Source: Flavobacteriales bacterium (lineage in GTDB: Bacteria; Bacteroidota; Bacteroidia; Flavobacteriales_D; Sanyastnellaceae). From it: DNA of 32,580 nt. Below are positions 24,101-32,151 of this stretch, piece after piece. How positions within the stretch are numbered: position 1 is the stretch's first letter; the number at the start of each line of letters is the position of its first letter. The position numbers were made by a program, and so were the translations under genes. The stretch covers positions 1-32,580 of the forward strand of contig JAQWTJ010000069.1 of assembly GCA_029242765.1 (NCBI GenBank), given 5' to 3'. Below the pieces are notes generated by a model. It did no database searches. It was not told the DNA's origin and was given only the letters and a program-made list of their open reading frames with translations.

Positions 24101-27100
24101 TTAGCGCGTCAATGTCAAGCCGCCGCGGAACTCCTTCTTCTCGTGCTGCGTCTTTGAATAGATCACCACGCGGTATGTGTACATCGCATCTTGTGCGTAA
24201 TACTGCTCTTCGGCCGGAGCTTCTTGCTCAGCTTGCCCAATCCAGCCGTTGTTCAACTCCGTGGTTTCAAAAATCAATTCACCCCAACGATTGAACACCT
24301 GCATGAGAAAGCGATCCGGGTCAATGTCCGTGCCGTACACCTTGAAGATGTCATTGAACCCGTCATTGTTTGGAGTAAACGCATTGGGGATGTAGACATT
24401 GAAGAAGTCGTAAATCTCAATGTAGCGTGTGATTTGGTTGCTGCATCCATTGGTGTCCACAACAGCCAAGGTCACGGGGTACAAACCGCCACGATCGAAA
24501 GGAAAGCGGAAGGAAGGGTCCGGCAAATCCGAGTATCCCAGAGCCAGTGTTGAATCAAAGGTCCACCACCATTCCACCACATTTGATGACACCGAGGATT
24601 CAAATTCGATGTACGTGTCAGGTGCAGTGGTCGGCTGAGGCGTGGCGTTGTATCCAACGTTGGGTACGTCGAACAAAGCAATGTAGTCGTTTTCAAAAGC
24701 TGTATACACGCAACCCGTGGTGGACGTCACCGTCAAAGCCACATCATAGATGCCCGGGTTGTCATAGGTGTGGATTGGAGCTTGGCTAATCGAATTACCA
24801 CCGTCGCCGAAGTCCCATGTCAAAGCCGTCAGCGAAGTGGTCGGCATGTTGTGAGCAAACACAAAAGCCTGTGGCGCACAGCCACGCGTTGTGTCCACTG
24901 AGAGTTGCACATCAAAAGGCACTTCCACCTCCACTTCCATGCAGGCCGTTACTTCAGGCGAAGTACAGTTGTCTGAGAAAGTCACGCAGAACTCGCCGGT
25001 AACTGGGGGCTGATTATAGGCCACCTCGCCGGTCGAAACCGCTGCCGACTCCCAGGTCCAAACCCAGTTGTAGCCCGAACCGGACCCGCCAGAAGAAGCA
25101 ATGGCCGTCAATTCCACGCTGTCGCCCAAACAAATCAAATCATCAGCCGCAATGTTCACCACCAGTGGGTCGTACACACCGATGGTCACGCTGCCTGGCA
25201 AAGTGATGCAGCCCGCCGCATCGACCCCTTCAACGTCATAGGTTGTCGTGCCCGTTGGTGAAACCAAGATCGTCGACCCCACCGCCACGGCTTGTCCCCC
25301 GGAAGTCCATGTGTAGATCCAAGGCCCTCCCGATTCAGCTTCCACTGAAATTGTGGCTGTTCCATTGATGCAAACCACATCGTCATCAGAAACTGTCAAG
25401 GAAGGCGGCGAAGGATCAGCCAGGTCAAATTCAATCACGTACTCGCAGCCCAATGCATCGCTCACCGTCAAAGTGTAGTCCCCAGACTCCAAGTCGGCAA
25501 AAGTGTGCGTGCCGCCCGCAAAGTTGAGCGACTCAATAGAGCCGAGCACGTTGGACAAGTCCACTTGCCAAGGGCCATCACTGGCCGGCTCATTAATCAC
25601 CAACTCGATCCAACCGTCCGTAATCAAGCACGTGGGATCAGCAAAGTCCGAAGTGAACTCAAAACCCGGCAACACAAGCACCGTGTCCGTGGTGGCGCAA
25701 TTGTCCAAACCAATAGGCTCCACGAAGGCAACATATTCAGTGGGGCTGCCATCGAAGGTGTTCACCGTCGGCGAGGCGGTATTCGCACCGTCCAAATCGT
25801 CGGCAGGCTCCCAAGACCAAAGGAAGCCACAAGCATCTCCCCCGCCGCAACCAATGCACCAAGTGATTGGGTCAAAGGCTCCAGAACCACAGCTCACGCT
25901 GGCATCCGATGTAATCAGGACCGTCAAACAACCGTCGGGGTTGGTGGCCACAACAGACGTCTCATTGAACAAGCCCTGGATTTGGGTGATTTGTGGCGCG
26001 AACACATTGTCTCCGTCGTAGAATGTGATGGCATCAAAGAAATTCTCAACCTGACCCGCGCTCAAGGTGATGCTCATCATCGTACCATCGCCAGGGACGT
26101 CAGGGCAGTACGTGTAAATGTCATTTGCACTGTTGTCGTAGCACACCACCTCGGTGCCTTCTGATCCGCTACAGGCCGAAGGGCCGCCCCCGATAAACGC
26201 ACCTTGCAATTGAACTGCATCGCCGCAAAAAATAACATCCGGTCCAGCAGTGATGCTGTTCTCTGGCCCTTCCACCACCTCGACGGTGAGCGTGGTATCG
26301 AAGGTGCAGCTGAAGTTGTTCGTCACCGTGAAGGTGTAATCATAAAAGCCCGGGTTGTCCAGCAAAATATCTGCATAGTTCAAGTCCAAATCTTGGTCCA
26401 CGATGCCAGGGCCCGTCCAATACGACGAGTCCATGCCCAATCCAATCACCGGAGTAAATGTGGTGACCCCAGGAATCAAGGTGGGGTCGAAATTCAAACC
26501 CCACTCGAAGATGTAGCCGTTGTCAATAGCCAAATTGTCCAGCACAGAAAAGGTCCATGTGCCGTTGAGGGGACAGCCGACCAAGTCGCAGAGATTGTTT
26601 TCAGAAGTGTAAATGCCAGGATTAACAATGTTGTTGTTCTCCGCGTTGCCCGCATTGTCGGTGTACGCCGTCATCGTCCAATTGGCATTGTCGTTGATGT
26701 TCGTCGCGAAGTCCGGGTTGGGCGACCAACCGTAATCGTAGCCCGTGCCAGGCAAATTAGAGCCGTCATCCACGGCTTCTCCCAAGTAGCACCCGCCTCC
26801 CCCGTTGGGAAAGGTCATGATGTCTACAAGCGTGCCGTTGGGGCATTGAATGCTCAAGGCCAAATCACCGAGGTAACTGTGCTCTAGGTTCACCGTGATG
26901 GAGAGCAAATCGTCACAATCATCTAGCGTTGCACCGTCGTCGAAAAAGTCAAAATTCAAATCGGATGAATACGAGAACCCTGCGCCGTCGGCCAAGTAGG
27001 TTTCACCGGCCACCACTTGGGGCGGGAGGGCCGTCCACGTGATCGATTGGACGGGGTTGCCATCCACAAAACCAGGACTTCCTGCACAGATGGGGGTGCT

Positions 27101-27889
27101 GGAAATCGAATTGAACTCCGGGATGGTGCTGACCAGCACCTGTAGAGGCTGTACGTTCAGCGACACACAACCGTTGTTGTCCACCACCGCCAGCTGGACC
27201 ACGTATTCGCCAGGCTCGTCAAAGGCATAGAACACACTTCCTGCAACGCCTAACGAGTCCACATTTCCGTCATCGAAGTTCCAAATCCAGTTGTCCAGGG
27301 TGAATCCCGGCGCAGAGGCCGAACCCATGTCAGAGAACTCCAAAGTCTGGCCCATGCACACGCCCACGCTTTGCAAACCCGGATCCAGTGGCAAAGGATC
27401 GACAATGGCCGAGGCGGCCGTGGGCGGGTCGCATGGCGTGGTGCAGGTCACTATGGCCTCCCAACCTGGACATCCTACCCCTCCCCCACATCCAGTGTTC
27501 GCCCCGATGCTCTGGAACACAAAAGTCAAGCAGCCCGAAGGGTTATTTACAGTCGCCGTCACGGGCAGGCCTTGAAGCGTCGTTCCGGTGTAGCTTCCCA
27601 ATGTGGGCGAACCCGCATCTGGCCCGTCGTAAATGTAGAGCTGGTCGCTGTTGTTTGGGTTTGGATTGGTCTCCAAGTTGAAAGCCACGAACATCGCTGA
27701 AACCACGTCGTCCGGGGAGTCTGGACAAATCGTGAAGGTGTAATCTGTTTCAGAGTAGGCCGCACCGTCGCCATCGTCAACAAAAACACCGTCACACATA
27801 TCGACAGTTCCGTCAAAAATCAAGGTGTTTTGAGCGGCAATTGGCATGGTCAATGCCATAAGAATTACCATACAGAAACGTCCGGTCAT
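24101..27889 (-). CDS. Large T9SS type B cargo protein with CUB, P-domain, PKD and SprB-like repeats
   Basis: 1262 residues. Signal peptide (1-20, ...LTMPIAAQ), CUB-like domain (about 25-150), PKD (about 180-255, NWIWNFDDG), a proprotein-convertase P-domain (about 300-468: LEHSYLGDLALSIQCPNG, NGTWTFSVLDN), a second CUB-like domain (about 580-680), an SprB-repeat-like stretch (about 743-826), Ig-like domains (about 830-990), two PKD-like domains (about 993-1158, TWDFGDG) and a type B C-terminal sorting domain (about 1163-1262: IPNAFTPNNDGFNDIF, FNRWGELIFE, ending FRGGLTLTR). This is a cell-surface or secreted protein exported by T9SS. Many paired cysteines suggest disulfides. No catalytic domain was seen, so adhesion or matrix binding is likely. 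It lies 89 bases after a sigma-factor / membrane PKD gene pair. Confidence 0.9.
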   Translation of the reverse strand: MTGRFCMVILMALTMPIAAQNTLIFDGTVDMCDGVFVDDGDGAAYSETDYTFTICPDSPDDVVSAMFVAFNLETNPNPNNSDQLYIYDGPDAGSPTLGSYTGTTLQGLPVTATVNNPSGCLTFVFQSIGANTGCGGGVGCPGWEAIVTCTTPCDPPTAASAIVDPLPLDPGLQSVGVCMGQTLEFSDMGSASAPGFTLDNWIWNFDDGNVDSLGVAGSVFYAFDEPGEYVVQLAVVDNNGCVSLNVQPLQVLVSTIPEFNSISSTPICAGSPGFVDGNPVQSITWTALPPQVVAGETYLADGAGFSYSSDLNFDFFDDGATLDDCDDLLSITVNLEHSYLGDLALSIQCPNGTLVDIMTFPNGGGGCYLGEAVDDGSNLPGTGYDYGWSPNPDFATNINDNANWTMTAYTDNAGNAENNNIVNPGIYTSENNLCDLVGCPLNGTWTFSVLDNLAIDNGYIFEWGLNFDPTLIPGVTTFTPVIGLGMDSSYWTGPGIVDQDLDLNYADILLDNPGFYDYTFTVTNNFSCTFDTTLTVEVVEGPENSITAGPDVIFCGDAVQLQGAFIGGGPSACSGSEGTEVVCYDNSANDIYTYCPDVPGDGTMMSITLSAGQVENFFDAITFYDGDNVFAPQITQIQGLFNETSVVATNPDGCLTVLITSDASVSCGSGAFDPITWCIGCGGGDACGFLWSWEPADDLDGANTASPTVNTFDGSPTEYVAFVEPIGLDNCATTDTVLVLPGFEFTSDFADPTCLITDGWIELVINEPASDGPWQVDLSNVLGSIESLNFAGGTHTFADLESGDYTLTVSDALGCEYVIEFDLADPSPPSLTVSDDDVVCINGTATISVEAESGGPWIYTWTSGGQAVAVGSTILVSPTGTTTYDVEGVDAAGCITLPGSVTIGVYDPLVVNIAADDLICLGDSVELTAIASSGGSGSGYNWVWTWESAAVSTGEVAYNQPPVTGEFCVTFSDNCTSPEVTACMEVEVEVPFDVQLSVDTTRGCAPQAFVFAHNMPTTSLTALTWDFGDGGNSISQAPIHTYDNPGIYDVALTVTSTTGCVYTAFENDYIALFDVPNVGYNATPQPTTAPDTYIEFESSVSSNVVEWWWTFDSTLALGYSDLPDPSFRFPFDRGGLYPVTLAVVDTNGCSNQITRYIEIYDFFNVYIPNAFTPNNDGFNDIFKVYGTDIDPDRFLMQVFNRWGELIFETTELNNGWIGQAEQEAPAEEQYYAQDAMYTYRVVIYSKTQHEKKEFRGGLTLTR

Positions 27890-27978
27890 AGGTTAGTCAG
27901 GTTCTGGCTTGCAAGCACAAAGGAAGAACCAAAAGCGCCTCAAAAGGGTTGCCTTCGATTCAAACTTTCAGTGATTTA

Positions 27979-29310
27979 TCATTCAACTTCGATGACATCT
28001 GAAAAATAAGCTGTCTTCCCATCAGAAAAATGCTGGATAACAGACCAATGATAACGCCCGCCACTTTGCGCCCACTTTCCACTGGGCAGCTGACCGTCCC
28101 ACGGCTTGCGGACCGAAGAGGTCAAGAAGATGGTCTCACCATCCCAACCGGTGATATGCAATTCAAAGGTGCCATCTGAGCGTTGTAGTCCTTTAGGCAT
28201 GAAGGTGTCGTACAGGCCGTCATCGTTCGGACTGAATCTCGCCGGGGCTTGCAATCCAAAACGATTACCCACCTCAACGTGCTCGCTCACAGTGGCCTGG
28301 CAACCCAGTCCGTTGCTGACAATAAGTTGAACCGTATGCTCCCCTACGCGGTCCATCTCGACGGCCGGCTCCAGTTCGTCCACCACCAAGTCACCGTCGA
28401 ACACCCACATGCTCGACGCCGCGTCAGTGCTTTGATTGTGAAAAGCAACCAAGGGGCGTTCTTGGGCCCTAGAAGGAAATTTCCAAGTAAAATTCGCAAT
28501 GGGTTTCGGGTGGATGGTCACCATGTTTTCTATGGTACGCGTTCGGATCATGCCGTCCTTATTGCGCGTCAAACTGAGCGTCACGTCATACACCCCGGCC
28601 TCTCTAAACACGTGCGAAGGCGTATACTCCGCTGAAAAACGACCGTCGCCAAAGTTCCAAAGCACACGCGTCCCTACAAGTTGGTGTGTCGTGGAAAAGG
28701 CCACCTCGGACCCAACGCAAGCCTCGTCCAAAGTTGATCCAAATGCTGTGCGCTCCTCTGGCGGCACCTCATCCCATGAACGTCGCGTCGGCACGGACGC
28801 CTCAGATTCCTCGGCCTCTACCGGCTCGGCCTCAACAAGTGTTGAAATGGCGGCAGGCGCAGCTTCGCGCTGAGGCGCAGGCTCCTCTATTGTCAGGTCT
28901 TCAACAACTTCAGGCTCCTCCGTCGCTTCTTCAAGGTCGTACACTGCAACCGACAAATCATCCCCCTCAGAACCGAAAGAGCTCTCCTCTTCAAGCACTT
29001 GGACAACAATCTGTTCTTGCTTGTCAGAATCATCGTCACCTAACCACACGTAACCGCCCCACATCACCAAGGCACCGCCTACAGCAGCAGCTCCCAGTTT
29101 TGCTTGGATAAGCCAGCGCGCACCTTGCGCAGCACCCGCCGCAACGGCACCGCCCTGAATAGCACCCTCCATCCACGACCAAGCTGGAGCTGCCAATCCA
29201 GGCGCACGATCCAAAGCCTTACGCATGCCCGTTTCAAGAGGCACACCTGAGGCCTTGCGGTCCTCTGAGTTCTCCTGATTACCCTTGCTTGACGATCCTT
29301 CTTTAGTCAT
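27979..29310 (-). CDS. Membrane protein with PKD domains and sorting-type C-terminal domain; probable anti-sigma/sensor
   Basis: 443 residues from the ATG at 29308-29310; a GTG five codons up is an alternative. There is no signal peptide. Regions: a cytoplasmic N-terminus (1-70) with METGMRKALDRAPGLAAPAWSWMEGAI-like pattern (about 26-52) that resembles the short sigma-binding helices (F/L..ALE...PPxxxWexI) of Bacteroidota anti-sigma proteins; one membrane helix (about 72-90); an acidic Glu/Pro/Ala linker (about 100-190); two PKD-like domains (about 195-346, LWNFGDGRFS); and a CHU_C/type B sorting-like domain (350-443: ARFSPNDDGLYDTFMP) ending ...SDVIEVE rather than in a basic tail. It overlaps the sigma gene stop by 8 bases. 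By context it probably senses the envelope and controls the sigma factor; that role is inference. Confidence 0.75.
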   Translation of the reverse strand: MTKEGSSSKGNQENSEDRKASGVPLETGMRKALDRAPGLAAPAWSWMEGAIQGGAVAAGAAQGARWLIQAKLGAAAVGGALVMWGGYVWLGDDDSDKQEQIVVQVLEEESSFGSEGDDLSVAVYDLEEATEEPEVVEDLTIEEPAPQREAAPAAISTLVEAEPVEAEESEASVPTRRSWDEVPPEERTAFGSTLDEACVGSEVAFSTTHQLVGTRVLWNFGDGRFSAEYTPSHVFREAGVYDVTLSLTRNKDGMIRTRTIENMVTIHPKPIANFTWKFPSRAQERPLVAFHNQSTDAASSMWVFDGDLVVDELEPAVEMDRVGEHTVQLIVSNGLGCQATVSEHVEVGNRFGLQAPARFSPNDDGLYDTFMPKGLQRSDGTFELHITGWDGETIFLTSSVRKPWDGQLPSGKWAQSGGRYHWSVIQHFSDGKTAYFSDVIEVE

Positions 29311-29932
29311 TTCTCTTCTTATCACTCTGTCGTCCGCTTCCCTTGGCTATGCGCTCCATCAAGATCACCTTGAGGTTGCGCCTCGCTTTGGCGTAATTGG
29401 ACTTTGATGTACCGACACTGATGCCCAGTTTCAATGCAATATCCTTGTGACCAAACTGCTCGATAGCAAACAGGTTGAACACGGCCCTGTACATCGGCGT
29501 GAGTTGATCCATGGCCTCGATGATGTCATCTTGGCCTAGAGTTGCCCACACCGGCTCTTCTTCCTCACTCAACGCATCGTCCACGATGTTGTCGAGCATC
29601 TCCTCATTATCTCCCACCAGCCACACCGACTTTCTGGACCGAAGTGCGTCAATGGCGGTGTTCACCATAATTCGCCGCATCCATCCTTCAAACGAGCCTC
29701 TAAATGTGTAGCCTTCGATATTTGCGAAGACTTTCAGGAACCCGTCCTGCAACACATCTAATGCGTCAGCCTCGGACTTGATATAACGGCGAATTGCCAA
29801 TATCATCACCGGTGCAAACCGCTCGTAAATAAGTCGATAACCTTCGGACTCCTTCGCTTGAGAACGCTCAATCCAGCGCCGCAAAACAACGGGGTCCACA
29901 GGGGTAGACGAAGGATTGACGAATGGCTTCAT
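29303..29932 (-). CDS. ECF-like RNA polymerase sigma-70 factor
   Basis: 209 residues from the ATG at 29930-29932; the frame is open 89 codons higher but that part runs antisense into mnmA. Region 2 is at about 33-100 (YERFAPVMILAIRRYIKSEADALDVLQDGFLKVFANI, with FEGWMRRIMVNTAIDALRSRK) and region 4 at about 140-190 (LTPMYRAVFNLFAIEQFGHKDIALKLGISVGTSKSNYAKARRNLK). There is no region 3, so this is an ECF (group 4) type. An acidic linker (DNEEMLDNIVDDALSEEEE) joins the two regions. It redirects RNA polymerase to a specific promoter set, probably autoregulated. The overlapping downstream gene is the likely anti-sigma partner. It is divergent from mnmA across 61 bases. Confidence 0.92.
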   Translation of the reverse strand: MKPFVNPSSTPVDPVVLRRWIERSQAKESEGYRLIYERFAPVMILAIRRYIKSEADALDVLQDGFLKVFANIEGYTFRGSFEGWMRRIMVNTAIDALRSRKSVWLVGDNEEMLDNIVDDALSEEEEPVWATLGQDDIIEAMDQLTPMYRAVFNLFAIEQFGHKDIALKLGISVGTSKSNYAKARRNLKVILMERIAKGSGRQSDKKRND

Positions 29933-29981
29933 AAAAGGTTGCCCGGGGCGCAGCAATATGCACACGCTTTGCCGAATATCG

Positions 29982-29989
29982 TAGTTTTG
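29982..29989 (+). promoter_or_regulatory. -7 promoter element of mnmA, possibly leaderless transcript
   Basis: TAGTTTTG is a full TAnnTTTG match and ends only 4 bases before the mnmA ATG at 29994. With usual spacing the transcript would begin at or within a base or two of the start codon. No -33 TTG at a good distance is seen. Confidence 0.45.
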
Positions 29990-29993
29990 CCTT

Positions 29994-31145
29994 ATGCGCG
30001 TTGTAGTAGGACTGTCCGGCGGTGTCGATTCGAGTGTAGCGGCCCATCTTTTGCTCGAACAGGGGCACGAAGTAATCGGCCTGTACATGCGCAATTGGGT
30101 GGATGAATCGGTGACGATCAACAACGCCTGTCCTTGGGTTGATGATGCCAATGACGCCATGCTTGTCGCAGCCCACTTGGGCATTCCATTCCAAGTCATC
30201 GACCTGAGTGAGGCCTACCGGGAGCGGATTGTCGAATACATGTTCGCGGAGTACAAGGCCGGACGGACACCCAACCCTGACATCCTTTGCAACCGAGAAA
30301 TCAAATTCGACCTCTTCAGGGAGGCAGCCATGCAACTGGACGCAGACGTTGTGGCGACGGGGCATTATTGCCGCAAGATGACCGACGAAGCGGGGGTGCA
30401 TCATTTGATGGCGGGGCGCGACAACAACAAGGATCAGAGCTATTTCTTATGCCAAGTGCAACAGGAACAGCTGGCGGATGTGATTTTCCCGCTTGGCGAA
30501 CTTGAAAAACCGAACGTGCGGAAAATCGCGTTGGCAGCTGGCCTGCCCAACGCCACCAAAAAAGACAGCCAGGGTTTGTGCTTTGTAGGAAAGGTGAAGC
30601 TGCCCACATTTCTGCAGCAGCGCTTGGAAGTAGAAAAGGGGGCGATTGTGGAAATCCCCGCAGCTGCAGTGCACTACGATGCTGATGAGATCTTGGAGCC
30701 GCACATATTGCATGCAGCGGATGGGGCCGTTGTGGGCGAGCACCCCGGCGCACACTTCTTTACAATAGGTCAACGTCGCGGGCTGCACGTTGGCGGCAAA
30801 GCCGAGCCGCTTTTCGTCATCGGCAAAGACATGGCGAGCAACACCTTGTTTGTGGGCGAGGGCGATCAGCATCCCGGTCTTTGGAGAACAGGGCTGGCTA
30901 TTGCCTCAAATGAAATGCACTGGATTAAGCCTGACGCAGCACCGGAGATGGGTGCCCCTTTGAAGGTCCTAACGCGCATTCGATACCGGCAGCCGCTGTT
31001 CGGCGCAACATTAACCCAGCATCCTTCGCATTGGTCACTCGCTTTTGACGCTCCTCAATCAGGCGTCGCAGCAGGTCAATTTGCAGCCATCTACGACGCC
31101 CAAACGGGCGAAGAAGTGCTGGGCAGTGGGGTGATCAACGCCTAA
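29994..31145 (+). CDS. mnmA: tRNA-specific 2-thiouridylase MnmA
   Basis: 383 residues. MnmA makes the 2-thio group of s2U34 in tRNA-Lys, -Glu and -Gln, using ATP and a persulfide relay, in the cytoplasm. Motifs: the PP-loop SGGVDSS (8-14), GLYMRNW (29-35), NPDILCN with nucleophilic Cys99 (94-100), DNNKDQSYFL (143-152), and GLCFVG with Cys196, the second catalytic cysteine. The C-terminal FFTIGQRRGLHVGG region and beta-barrel are complete. The start ATG opens MRVVVGLSGG directly, so there is no alternative. It is divergent from the sigma factor and convergent with the GT2 gene after a 49-base gap; no clear terminator is visible there. Confidence 0.95.
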   Translation: MRVVVGLSGGVDSSVAAHLLLEQGHEVIGLYMRNWVDESVTINNACPWVDDANDAMLVAAHLGIPFQVIDLSEAYRERIVEYMFAEYKAGRTPNPDILCNREIKFDLFREAAMQLDADVVATGHYCRKMTDEAGVHHLMAGRDNNKDQSYFLCQVQQEQLADVIFPLGELEKPNVRKIALAAGLPNATKKDSQGLCFVGKVKLPTFLQQRLEVEKGAIVEIPAAAVHYDADEILEPHILHAADGAVVGEHPGAHFFTIGQRRGLHVGGKAEPLFVIGKDMASNTLFVGEGDQHPGLWRTGLAIASNEMHWIKPDAAPEMGAPLKVLTRIRYRQPLFGATLTQHPSHWSLAFDAPQSGVAAGQFAAIYDAQTGEEVLGSGVINA

Positions 31146-31194
31146 GCTTCCGTGCCCTCATCCTGTTGGCGTGCCCCACCAAACAAGAGTTGCT

Positions 31195-32151
31195 TTAAAT
31201 CTCGGACTTGATGGTGTATTCGTTGCGGCCAGGCTTGTTGCGGATCACAAGCTCGGCGATGAAACCGGCCAAGAAGAGTTGCAGCCCCATCAACATGGAG
31301 GCCAGGGCGATGTGAAAAGCCGACATTTCTGCGAGCTTTGTGGAGGCCACATCCAGATAAATGGCCCAGAGCTTAACCCCGGCGATGTACGCAAAGAGCA
31401 GCATACCCGCGGCGAACATCATCGTACCTAAAACGCCGAACAAGTGCATCGGTTTGTTTGCAAAGCGACCGAGAAAGGCGATGGTGAGCAAATCGAGAAA
31501 ACCGTTGACAAAGCGCTCGAGTCCAAATTTTGTCGTTCCGTATTTGCGCGCTTGATGTTGCACGACTTGTTCGCCAATGCGGGAAAAGCCAGCTTGTTTG
31601 GCCAGTACAGGGATGTAACGATGCATTTCTCCACTGACCTCCACGGCCTTGACCACTTCAAGGCGGTAAGCCTTCAGGCCGCAATTGAAGTCGTGCAAGG
31701 GGATGCCGCTTACGATGCGCGTGGCTCGGTTGAAGAGTTTGGTGGGAATCGTTTTTGTGATCGGGTCGTAGCGCTTCTTTTTCCAACCGCTGACCAGGTC
31801 GAGTCCGTCATCCAAAATGCGGCGCTCTAGGCCTGGTATCTCATCGGGGCTGTCCTGCAGATCAGCGTCCATGGTCACCACCACACGGCCCGTAACTTTT
31901 TGAAAGCCAGCGTGCAACGCGGCAGACTTGCCTTGGTTTCGCGCAAATGACAGCCCTAGGACGCGACCGGGGTACGAGGCCTTTAAGCTCACAATTTGAG
32001 CCCATGACCCGTCCGTGCTACCGTCATCTACGAAGACCACCTCATAGTTCCGCCCTTCCAACACGCGATCAATCCACGCCATCAATTCGGGCAAGCTCTC
32101 CTCCTCGTTAAAAAGAGGCACCACAACGCTCAAGTCACTCGGAAAGCTCAT
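31195..32151 (-). CDS. Family 2 membrane glycosyltransferase (GtrB/DPM1-like)
   Basis: 318 residues. A GT-A domain (about 6-230) has VVVPLFNEEESLPEL (9-23), VFVDDGSTDGSW (39-50), FARNQGKSAALHAGF (69-83) and the metal-binding DAD (95-97, MDADLQDSPDEI), plus the family block PLHDFNCGLKAYR (151-163). Two membrane helices follow (about 236-260 and 280-304). This layout matches polyprenyl-phosphate glucose/mannose synthases (GtrB, DPM1) that load a sugar from UDP/GDP onto undecaprenyl phosphate on the inner membrane's cytoplasmic face. Its start overlaps the upstream DUF4199-type gene by 17 bases, so the pair is probably co-transcribed. Such an enzyme could supply donors to a GT-C enzyme such as the GT22 protein elsewhere in this window, but that link is only a hypothesis. 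Confidence 0.9.
   Translation of the reverse strand: MSFPSDLSVVVPLFNEEESLPELMAWIDRVLEGRNYEVVFVDDGSTDGSWAQIVSLKASYPGRVLGLSFARNQGKSAALHAGFQKVTGRVVVTMDADLQDSPDEIPGLERRILDDGLDLVSGWKKKRYDPITKTIPTKLFNRATRIVSGIPLHDFNCGLKAYRLEVVKAVEVSGEMHRYIPVLAKQAGFSRIGEQVVQHQARKYGTTKFGLERFVNGFLDLLTIAFLGRFANKPMHLFGVLGTMMFAAGMLLFAYIAGVKLWAIYLDVASTKLAEMSAFHIALASMLMGLQLFLAGFIAELVIRNKPGRNEYTIKSEI

Noticed and set aside
24096-24107. GCGC-TTTA-GCGC hairpin at the end of the cargo gene
   Set aside because: Only a 4-bp stem overlapping the stop codon and no T-run; not a convincing terminator.
25505-26887. Two plus-strand open frames of 219 and 227 codons
   Set aside because: Antisense to the T9SS cargo gene, whose domains account for the sequence.
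27900-27930. Inverted repeat GGTTCT...AGAACC enclosing a GCTTGCAAGC palindrome upstream of the cargo gene
   Set aside because: Poorly matched overall with no T-run; could be a 5' leader hairpin but not supported enough to annotate.
29933-29948. GGCAACCTTTT before the sigma gene and GGCAACCCTTTT before the cargo gene as a shared ECF promoter
   Set aside because: The two copies sit at different distances from the start codons (adjacent versus about 55 bases) and there is no second paired element; likely coincidence.
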